Source: Phycisphaerae bacterium | GTDB lineage: Bacteria; Planctomycetota; Phycisphaerae; Sedimentisphaerales; UBA12454 | DNA length: 18,940 nucleotides | Assembly (NCBI GenBank): GCA_041652575.1 | Contig: JBAZHC010000023.1 | Location: 1 to 18,940 of the forward strand | Direction: 5' to 3' | Shown here: positions 14,216 to 18,940 of the stretch, one piece after another | Numbering within the stretch: position 1 is the stretch's first letter | Layout of the letters: every line of letters begins with the position of its first letter | Translations under genes and position numbers: made by a program | The notes under the pieces: generated by a model | Databases searched by the model: none | What the model saw: only the letters and a program-made list of their open reading frames with translations | Told to the model about the DNA's origin: nothing

Positions 14216-15079
14216 TTATTCGATTTCCAATACGACCCGAAAACCTATAATCGGCTGATTAGTCTTTGCTCCGCGGTTATTCCTGTCGGCCGACCGGCAT
14301 TTACCAGCCTTTTCGTTCCACGCGCCGCCTCTGATGACACGGTCGCCTTCCTGTTCAGCTGGCCCTGTAGGGTCGTTCAATGGCGTAATTTTGTAGTAAT
14401 TCTTATCGTAAATATCGCTGCACCATTCCCATACATTGCCGTGCATATCGTACAATCCGAACGCATTGGCTGGATAGGACCCGGCTTTGTTTGTCCTTTT
14501 AAGTTCCTTGCCGATAATTCCATCCGCGTATGGGGCTGTCGCGTCATAATTGGCGACATCCGAATCGATAGTCGTTCCAGTATTGAACGCCGTTGTTGTT
14601 CCGGCTCGGCAGGCGTATTCCCATTCCGCTTCCGTCGGCAGTCTGAATTTCAGCCCCGTCTTATCGGAAAGTTTCTTAAGAAATCTCATCGCCTCGTACC
14701 AGTTGACATTATCTACAGGCAGATTATCGCCTCCGAATTCGCTCGGGTTATCGTTCATAATTACGCGGTACTGAAGCTGCGTAACCTCGAACTTGCCGAT
14801 GTAGAATGCCTTTGTCAGTTTGATATGATGCTGGCCCTCGTCGTCATCTCTTTTAATTTCTTCCATTGGCGAACCCATCTCGAATTCTCCGGCCGGTATG
14901 AATACCACTGTCATATTGACGTCATTACCGAGGTCGATGGTTTTCGTCAGGGGCAGTTTCGCCGCTGCTGCCGCCTTTTGCTGCTGAATTGTTGCCTGCG
15001 GAGTTTCCTTGGCTTTTTCAGCCGCTGTAACTGCCGCTGCGATTGAAAGTATTAACATTAAAGTAATCAGTTTTTTCAT
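14216..15079 (-). CDS. Secreted SUMF1/FGE-like domain protein lacking the catalytic cysteine pair
   Basis: A 287-residue protein. It has a Sec signal (1-20, AVTAA-E), an Ala/Gln-rich linker to residue 44, then a SUMF1 fold. The motifs are FIPAGEFEMGS (60-70), LPVDNVNWYEAMRF (120-133), FRLPTEAEWEYACRAGT (145-161), GLYDMHGNVWEWCSD (208-222), RVIRGGAWN (247-255) and GFRVV (279-283). True formylglycine-generating enzymes carry a CxxxxC pair shortly after RGG; here that segment is NEKAGK followed by CRSADR, so the copper-binding pair is absent. It is therefore more likely a structural or binding member of the family than a sulfatase activator. AAGGAG lies 7 nt before the ATG. It is the second gene of an operon with the protein at 15141-16178, only 61 nt apart with an octamer repeat arm in the gap, and a terminator follows. 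Confidence 0.88.
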   Translation of the reverse strand: MKKLITLMLILSIAAAVTAAEKAKETPQATIQQQKAAAAAKLPLTKTIDLGNDVNMTVVFIPAGEFEMGSPMEEIKRDDDEGQHHIKLTKAFYIGKFEVTQLQYRVIMNDNPSEFGGDNLPVDNVNWYEAMRFLKKLSDKTGLKFRLPTEAEWEYACRAGTTTAFNTGTTIDSDVANYDATAPYADGIIGKELKRTNKAGSYPANAFGLYDMHGNVWEWCSDIYDKNYYKITPLNDPTGPAEQEGDRVIRGGAWNEKAGKCRSADRNNRGAKTNQPIIGFRVVLEIE

Positions 15080-15110
15080 CGTTTGTTCTCCTTAACATCA
15101 TCATATAAAT

Positions 15111-15138
15111 TTTGTGTCTTAGTGCCTTAGTGGCTAAG
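15111..15138 (-). repeat. Single octamer-repeat arm between two operon genes
   Basis: On the minus strand it reads TTAGCC ACTAAG, GCACTAAG, ACACAAAA. This is one arm of the NCACNAAG palindromic element, with no partner arm beside it. It begins 2 nt after the stop codon of the 15141-16178 gene and precedes the ribosome binding site of the SUMF1-like gene. Confidence 0.65.
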
Positions 15139-15140
15139 TT

Positions 15141-16178
15141 TTATTTATTTGGTTCAGCCGCTGCAGGTGCCGCCGCCGCAGGTTCGAACTTACGGTATTT
15201 CAGCATAATATCATTGGCGCCGTTGCCGCCGGTATAGGTTAAATCGTAATAGTAGCTGCCGTCCGTTGCTTTCAGAACCACCTGAGCTCCTTCAGCCGCA
15301 GGATTGCCGTTAACCGTATCGAAAACGCCGGATACAGGATTGCCGCCGAGCGTTTCAATAAGAAGAATATCAGACTTTGGCGGTGCGCCGATAGCGATTA
15401 CAACCAGTTTTGCCGTGGACTCTGTGCCAAGTGCATCGATGGTAGCCATATTTTCCAGCCGAATCGGGCTTACCCCGCCGGCGTCTATTTTGAATTCGAC
15501 TGTACCTGTTCCCTCGTCCTTTTTCCCGTTGCTGCCGACGAATAATGATTTAAAATTAATATTAGCGCCTTTCCCGACCACCGTAAACGTTCCTTCGGTT
15601 GGCCCGGTTTTGCCGATTCCTGCGATATACAGACTTGCTTTATCGTTCGTAGCCGCGAAGGTTATCGTTCCGCCGCTGATTGTATAGAATCCTGTTCCGT
15701 TATTTGGATTATTATCGCTGCTGCCTGCTCGGCCGACTATAAGATTATCTGTCAGGTTTAAGGTTCCGCCCGTCTGGATTACGCAGCCCGCCGCTCCCGT
15801 TTTAGCAGAACCGCCTGAGCCTACTCTCACTTCGCCCATGCCGAGATATCCGCCCTTTACGATTTCGAGCCGCGCCGCCGTTGCGGCATCAGTTCCGCCC
15901 GATATGCTGAGTATGCACTGGTAATTTCCACCGTTACTATCCAGTACGCAGACTCCGTTAGCCTTAACTATTTTGATTTCTCCGTAGAGGTCTCTTGTTG
16001 GTGTCGGAAGAACGGTTGGCGGCTTGTTCCAATATGCGTCTTTCCACGAACCTGTTCCTTTCGGATGATTGGCGTCGCCGTCTGCTGCGCCTTGCCAGTT
16101 TCCTATTGTGGCTGAATAGCCACAGCTTGCGAAAAGGACCATTATCAAAACGATTGCGTTGAACTCTTTCATCTTCAT
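15141..16178 (-). CDS. Secreted Gly-rich beta-repeat protein, function unknown
   Basis: A 345-residue protein. A Sec signal (about 1-23, ending GYSA) is followed by a Gly/Thr/Ile-rich mature part with repeated short beta-strand units. Examples are LEIVKGGYLGMGEVRVGSGG, CVIQTGGTLNLTDNLIVGRAG, YTISGGTITFA, and GTFTVVGKGANINFKSLFVG. The pattern of a GG turn followed by L/I-V-G-xG recalls solitary beta-helix or autotransporter-associated repeats common in large planctomycete secretomes. There is no enzymatic motif. The C-terminus ends in an Ala/Pro tail (residues about 331-345), which resembles the Ala-rich linker of its operon partner. AGGAGAG lies 7 nt before the first ATG, which is preferred over the second Met at codon 3. 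It is probably a surface or matrix protein, by inference only. Confidence 0.8.
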   Translation of the reverse strand: MKMKEFNAIVLIMVLFASCGYSATIGNWQGAADGDANHPKGTGSWKDAYWNKPPTVLPTPTRDLYGEIKIVKANGVCVLDSNGGNYQCILSISGGTDAATAARLEIVKGGYLGMGEVRVGSGGSAKTGAAGCVIQTGGTLNLTDNLIVGRAGSSDNNPNNGTGFYTISGGTITFAATNDKASLYIAGIGKTGPTEGTFTVVGKGANINFKSLFVGSNGKKDEGTGTVEFKIDAGGVSPIRLENMATIDALGTESTAKLVVIAIGAPPKSDILLIETLGGNPVSGVFDTVNGNPAAEGAQVVLKATDGSYYYDLTYTGGNGANDIMLKYRKFEPAAAAPAAAEPNK

Positions 16179-16209
16179 TTTTTTTCTCTCCTAAAAATAA
16201 ATTTGAATA

Positions 16210-16215
16210 ATTATA
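16210..16215 (-). promoter_or_regulatory. Possible -10 box (TATAAT) of the two-gene secreted-protein operon
   Basis: A perfect TATAAT on the minus strand lies about 31 nt before the ATG at 16178. No recognisable -35 sits 16-18 nt upstream. That place is taken by a truncated octamer repeat (16219-16240), so the assignment is weak. Confidence 0.35.
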
Positions 16216-16218
16216 ATT

Positions 16219-16240
16219 CTTTGTGCCTTCATGGCTGTAA
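16219..16240 (-). repeat. Truncated octamer-repeat arm upstream of the secreted-protein operon
   Basis: On the minus strand it reads GCCATGAAG then GCACAAAG, two of the three octamers of the NCACNAAG family. Unlike the other copies it lies on the 5' side of a gene, within the expected promoter or leader of the gene at 15141-16178. Confidence 0.5.
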
Positions 16241-16345
16241 GTTTTAGTCATTCTCGCAGGAATAACCGTAAAAAACAAGATGATTTTGCGCAGTTTTAAG
16301 CGACAAAAAAACCTGTGAAATCCGCATAATCTATGGTTTAATATA

Positions 16346-16448
16346 GGTATCGGTATTGGTAACGGTAATGTTCCGTTCTTCAGTTTCGTTATGGGTTCTG
16401 TTAACTATTCACGACAACGAATAACTATAACGCGACCTTACCGATACC
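16346..16448. repeat. Inverted ACCGAT/GGTATC hexamer repeat before the RluA-like gene
   Basis: GGTATCGGTATTGGTAACGG begins at 16346, and its partner TTACCGATACC lies at 16438-16448. At least 10 bp (GGTATCGGTA/TACCGATACC) pair perfectly across about 80 nt. A related stretch is at 11962-11985. The rest of the 16241-16487 intergenic interval shows no gene. Confidence 0.6.
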
Positions 16449-16487
16449 GAAACCCAAAACAAATTTTTACATGTATTCTAAATCGCT

Positions 16488-17201
16488 ATGCCTAAGAAAG
16501 AACGTTTAGTCAGGAGCATTGTCCCGCGGAACAGGCATCTGCCCGCCGACCTTTCGATTCTCTATGAAGACAGCGACATCATCGTCGTTGACAAGCCCGC
16601 CGGCCTGCTGACCGTCGCAACCGAGACCAACAAAACCAAAACCCTCCAATATATCCTGACCGATTATGTGCGTAAAGGCTGCGCCAAATCCAGAAACAGG
16701 GTCTTCACCGTCCACCGTCTCGACCAGTGGACTTCAGGCGTTCTTATTTTCGCAAAGAGCGAGGAAATGAAATTGGCCCTGCAGGCTCAGTGGAAGGACA
16801 CGGAAAAAAAATACATTGCCATCGTCCACGGCCGCCTTTCTCCAAAGCAGGGCACTATCTCATCGTATCTTACTGAGAACAAAGCATTCGTTGTCTATTC
16901 CACGCCCAACCCAGCCAAAGGCAAACTTGCCCATACCGCTTATAAGGTTCTTAAGGAAACAGGGCTCTTCAGTTTGGTGGAGATTAATCTTTTGACCGGC
17001 AGGAAAAATCAGATACGCGTTCACTTTGCCGACAAAGGCTGCCCAATCGCAGGCGACAGGAAATATGGAAAGAGCAAAGATGATTTTAAAAGGCTTGCCT
17101 TGCATTCAAAGTCGATTTCGTTTAAGCACCCGGCCACTGGAAAGCAGATGACCTTTGAAACGAAGCTTCCCGCCTATTTCCATAATCTTATGGGTTTATA
17201 A
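16488..17201 (+). CDS. RluA-family RNA pseudouridine synthase
   Basis: A 237-residue protein and the only confident plus-strand gene. It converts selected uridines in rRNA or tRNA to pseudouridine. The catalytic motif is HRLDQWTSGVLIFAKS (residues 76-91), with Asp79 the nucleophile. Other family blocks are LYEDSDIIVVDKPAGLLT (25-42), EKKYIAIVHG, LLTGRKNQIRVHF near residue 170, and LALHSKSISFKHPATG near the C-terminus. It has no N-terminal S4 domain and is short, like the RluA/TruC/RluE-type single-domain enzymes, so the exact target base cannot be named. No Shine-Dalgarno is visible before the ATG. The GC-rich hairpin starting 12 nt after the stop may act as its terminator. Confidence 0.93.
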   Translation: MPKKERLVRSIVPRNRHLPADLSILYEDSDIIVVDKPAGLLTVATETNKTKTLQYILTDYVRKGCAKSRNRVFTVHRLDQWTSGVLIFAKSEEMKLALQAQWKDTEKKYIAIVHGRLSPKQGTISSYLTENKAFVVYSTPNPAKGKLAHTAYKVLKETGLFSLVEINLLTGRKNQIRVHFADKGCPIAGDRKYGKSKDDFKRLALHSKSISFKHPATGKQMTFETKLPAYFHNLMGL

Positions 17202-17208
17202 AAATTGG

Positions 17209-17344
17209 TTAGCCCCCGCCGCTTGAGGCGGGGTTGTTATTGCCGCCCAAATCATTCATAACGCAACAACGGTTATCCCAAATTATTTAGCCCCGGCCGC
17301 TCGAGGCCGGGTTGTTTAGCCCCCAGTTTTACTGGGGGTTCAGA
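17209..17344. repeat. Cluster of three REP-like hairpins with a shared TTAGCCCC head
   Basis: H1 (stem 17214-17233) is CCCCGCC/GGCGGGG with loop GCTTGA. H2 (17292-17311) is CCCGGCC/GGCCGGG with loop GCTCGA. H3 (17320-17338) is CCCCCAGT/ACTGGGGG with loop TTT. Each is preceded by TTAGCCCC, and H1 and H2 are followed by GGGTTGTT. Between H1 and H2 a C-G pair has become G-C, a compensatory change. H3 runs directly into a further palindromic stretch (17341-17420) with ACCCT/AGGGT and GGAAACCCT/AGGGTTCC. The set resembles REP/BIME clusters. No RAYT transposase is visible here. Confidence 0.7.
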
Positions 17345-17553
17345 GCCGCGAATGTTGGAGCGAAGCGGAAACCCTGCGCAAGGGTAAATGAGCGGTATTT
17401 AGGGTTCCTTTACGGGGATGACGTTCATTGTTTTACTGGCGGTAGGGTTTAGGATTTTTCTATCGGCGGTTCTTCCCCTGCTCTGTTGTTCTTCGATTCG
17501 ATATCTTTACTATTACATGGGTTTTGTAAGTATTCTGATTCTATATCCTTTTT

Positions 17554-18138
17554 CTAACTCAATTTCACATCCAATTTCTCAACAATCCCCATGTTTGCCC
17601 CATCGAGGAAATTTGCCACTTTCATTATAATTTCCGAAAACTCTCCAATGTTAATGTGCGTCAAGCCGGGAAGTGTCTTGTTCCCATCTTTGTACGTTGG
17701 GTAGCGAGAGTCAACCCCAGTAGGTTCTCTACTACAGAATTGATCAAAGACTTTTTCTATCTCATCTAATTCGTCTGTTGGATCTCCCTTATATACCTTT
17801 TCTAAAATTATTCTTGCTTCTCTCCATAGATCATTCAACTTATGAATTTTTTGAAATTCTCCTGACCGATCAAGTAACTTCCTGCCGTTGCTGATTATAG
17901 ATTTTAAACATAACTCCAAATGGTGGCGATACAGATAGATAATAGGATATACTAAGACATCCAAGTCTATTCGATTCGTTTTTACGTATTCAACAAGTAT
18001 GTTTGCAGCCCGTTTATAGCCCTCAGAATATGCATACCAATCCGCATGAAAAGGATCTATGCATGCATTGAGCCACCATTTATCACCTGCTTTAAATAAT
18101 TGTCCTTCCTTTTCTTTTTTGGATTTTGATTCTTTCAT
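17554..18138 (-). CDS. Conserved hypothetical protein, HEPN-like
   Basis: A 194-residue soluble protein that I cannot name precisely. A Lys-rich start (residues 1-12) leads into a helical core. The core has YPIIYLYRHHLELCLKSII (about 64-82), GRKLL, and HKLNDLWREARIILEKV (about 99-115). The end has RYPTYKDGNKTLPGLTHINI. The pairing of a YRHxLELxLK helix with a later HKLxxLW helix resembles HEPN-fold proteins, often linked with toxin-antitoxin or antiviral systems, but I see no clear RxxxxH nuclease motif. Its base composition and the repeats on both sides mark an accessory region. There is no good Shine-Dalgarno; a 9-codon leader frame (MKNREIQQK) ends with TAG immediately before this ATG, so re-initiation is possible. 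Directly upstream on the same strand lies a decayed deoxyribosyltransferase/TIR-like gene. Confidence 0.7.
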   Translation of the reverse strand: MKESKSKKEKEGQLFKAGDKWWLNACIDPFHADWYAYSEGYKRAANILVEYVKTNRIDLDVLVYPIIYLYRHHLELCLKSIISNGRKLLDRSGEFQKIHKLNDLWREARIILEKVYKGDPTDELDEIEKVFDQFCSREPTGVDSRYPTYKDGNKTLPGLTHINIGEFSEIIMKVANFLDGANMGIVEKLDVKLS

Positions 18139-18178
18139 CTATTTCTGTTGTATCTCCCGGTTTTTCATATTACGATAA

Positions 18179-18184
18179 ATTATA
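18179..18184 (-). promoter_or_regulatory. Possible -10 box (TATAAT) of the HEPN-like gene
   Basis: TATAAT on the minus strand lies 40 nt before the ATG at 18138 and 11 nt before the short leader frame MKNREIQQK. The best -35 candidates at 16-18 nt (TTACTA, CTTACT) match only 3 of 6 bases. Confidence 0.35.
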
Positions 18185-18242
18185 ACTTTAAAAAAATCGA
18201 TAGTAAGAGATATAAAAAACATAAACATAATTATGAAAAATT

Positions 18243-18533
18243 TCAATCATCCGTAAGTTTCGCTTCGTCCGGCAGTGTAGCTCTAACAGTGGCTTTAAGA
18301 ATCTCCATTGCCATTTGAAGCTCTTTATCATCCCATGTTATAGTAAGAAGATGATTAGTATCAAAATGTGATTTTTCCTTATCAAACTTTTATTTCTTGC
18401 AAGTATATATAACTGGTTTTCCTAATCCTTCTGCATAACCCGCTTCCCAATATGCCCCAGCATTTTCATGTGTTAAATCAGAAACAAGAAATCTCGAATT
18501 TCTTATTTCCACTCTCAGATAGTCATCAATAAG
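18243..18533 (-). pseudogene. Decayed nucleoside 2-deoxyribosyltransferase/TIR-like gene: 5'-truncated with an internal stop
   Basis: A single reading frame of 97 codons ends at TGA (18243-18245). It begins LIDDYLRVEIRNSRFLVSDL and continues THENAGAYWEAGYAEGLGKP, then VIYTCKK. After an in-frame TAA (18390-18392) it resumes as KFDKEKSHFDTNHLLTITWD and ends LPDEAKLTDD. The RF-L-V-S-D-L-T...YWEAGYAEGLGKPVI pattern is typical of the C-terminal half of deoxyribosyltransferase-like/TIR-like nucleotide-processing proteins. A GAA-to-TAA change would explain the stop, since the frame is kept on both sides. No start codon is available: upstream the frame meets a GC-rich palindrome (18531-18552) and then TAA. 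The nucleotide-binding N-terminal half is missing. It lies 105 nt upstream of the HEPN-like gene on the same strand. Confidence 0.75.
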
Positions 18534-18552
18534 TCCCGCCTTCGGCGGACTT
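18531..18552. repeat. Short GC-rich palindrome at the truncation point
   Basis: AGTC, a bulged C, then CGCC pair with GGCG and GACT across a TTC loop. It stands exactly where the recognisable sequence of the decayed gene begins, so it marks the likely junction of a deletion or insertion. Confidence 0.55.
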
Positions 18553-18609
18553 CTTTAGTTATTCTGCCTCCTGAGTCTTTTCTTTCTCTTAAACGCATTG
18601 GCGTACTTT

Positions 18610-18726
18610 TTTGTTTCAACAAAGGCGTAGCCGATAATTCAAAATGGCGGGCTGACGGCAAGTTTACTTGAAAGTAAAGCCCGACGGTTTTAAATTCATG
18701 GCAATTCTTATTGCCGTTGAAACAAA
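18610..18726. repeat. 117-nt nested, branched palindromic element
   Basis: A perfect 11-bp outer stem, TTTGTTTCAAC (18610-18620) with GTTGAAACAAA (18716-18726), encloses several further compatible helices. AATTCAAAA (18636-18644) pairs with TTTTAAATT (18688-18696) with one mismatch. CGGGC (18648-18652) pairs with GCCCG (18679-18683). TTTACT (18663-18668) pairs with AGTAAA (18673-18678) on a TGAA loop. GGCAAT (18700-18705) pairs with ATTGCC (18710-18715) on a TCTT loop, stacked directly against the outer stem. This looks like a structured RNA or a mobile palindrome. I do not recognise the family. Confidence 0.6.
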
Positions 18727-18816
18727 TACCTCTATGCTCTCTGTGGCTAATAAAGATTATATCACTCTTCTTTTCAAACTCAACGAAATTTTACGCTTAA
18801 ATAAATCCGCGTCATC

Positions 18817-18879
18817 CTATGAACCGGAGCCAATCAAGGCAATTTTTTGTTTTTCTTCATATTTTATTTTTTCCATCAT
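18817..18879 (-). other. Short frame overlapping an upstream stop (TAATG), possible gene remnant
   Basis: An ATG at 18879 overlaps the TAA (18879-18881) of a partial frame entering from the right edge, whose last residues read GLRTGMLESK. The downstream frame is MMEKIKYEEKQKIALIGSGS and then TAG. The TAATG overlap looks like operon coupling, and the IALIGSGS end could be the first strand of a nucleotide-binding fold. At 20 codons it may be only the head of a broken gene, or chance. The rest of 18727-18816 holds no gene I can support. Confidence 0.25.
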
Positions 18880-18940
18880 TATTTACTTTCAAGCATTCCC
18901 GTCCGCAGCCCCCTTCGCAGGAAGTCAGGGGCGAGGAACA

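Noticed and set aside
17418..17630. Plus-strand frame of 70 codons (MTFIVLLAVGFRIFLSAVL).
   Set aside because: It overlaps the HEPN-like gene on the other strand, has no ribosome binding site, and its hydrophobic start comes from repeat-derived sequence.
18610..18726. CRISPR-like GTTTCAAC/GTTGAAAC ends.
   Set aside because: These occur once each as inverted arms of one structure. There are no direct repeats with regular spacers and no cas genes.
18610..18726. Retron msr-msd or group II intron remnant.
   Set aside because: No reverse transcriptase frame is nearby, and none of the conserved intron or msr features can be recognised.
18515..18790. Minus-strand open frame of 91 codons through the palindrome (contains LPSARHFELSATPLLK).
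   Set aside because: There is no ATG, GTG or TTG start in its first two thirds, and it overlaps the decayed gene in another frame. I treat it as repeat sequence that happens to be open, though its presence is noted in the palindrome finding.
18698..18940. Plus-strand open frame starting MAILIAVETNTSM and running off the right edge (81 codons).
   Set aside because: It starts inside the branched palindrome, has no ribosome binding site, and is opposed by a minus-strand frame through the same repeat. Its later part is low-complexity and hydrophobic. Open only by chance, I think.

Overview
The window looks like a chromosomal segment of a Planctomycetota bacterium, most likely Phycisphaerae/Sedimentisphaerales-like. 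This is an inference. It rests on a secreted LamG protein ending in a paired dockerin-like module (CHGDADG ... VSQNDLN), a GT-C/TPR membrane protein of the DUF1736/TMTC type, a secreted SUMF1-like protein, a pectinase with a TRAP transporter, and an RNase Y - YmdB - XseA - XseB - tRNA-Leu order. Nearly all genes lie on the minus strand. The exception is an RluA-type pseudouridine synthase.

Layout. (1) 1-650: the start of an unknown minus-strand gene, tRNA-Leu(UAG) and xseB. (2) 657-4938: a minus-strand operon, GH28 polygalacturonase then TRAP dctP, dctQ, dctM, behind a very good sigma-70-like promoter. It reads as a module for cutting pectin-like polymer and importing the uronic acids. (3) 5100-6902: a GT-C/TPR membrane protein. 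(4) 7019-8407: xseA, with a possible leaderless promoter. (5) 8563-10895: a secreted LamG / Fn3-like repeat / dockerin-like gene broken by one frameshift. (6) 11030-13605: ymdB and rny. (7) 13606-14215: a gene-poor stretch with hairpins and a strong terminator. (8) 14216-16178: a two-gene operon for two secreted proteins. (9) 16488-17201: the RluA-type synthase. (10) 17202-18940: an accessory, repeat-rich end with stacked REP-like hairpins, a HEPN-like hypothetical gene, a decayed nucleoside-deoxyribosyltransferase/TIR-like gene, and a large branched palindrome.

The core group rny-ymdB-xseA-xseB-tRNA-Leu appears to have been split by insertions. The LamG gene lies between ymdB and xseA, and the TMTC plus pectin/TRAP cassette lies between the two exonuclease VII subunits.

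The most distinctive non-coding signal is a family of about 75-bp palindromic intergenic elements. Their arms are three tandem octamers of consensus NCACNAAG, capped by TAGCC. The arms sit directly after stop codons of minus-strand genes, and one of them supplies the xseB stop codon. A second intergenic family is built on ACCGAT-type hexamers. At the right end a 117-nt element can fold into a nested multi-branch structure, next to the point where the decayed gene loses its 5' part.
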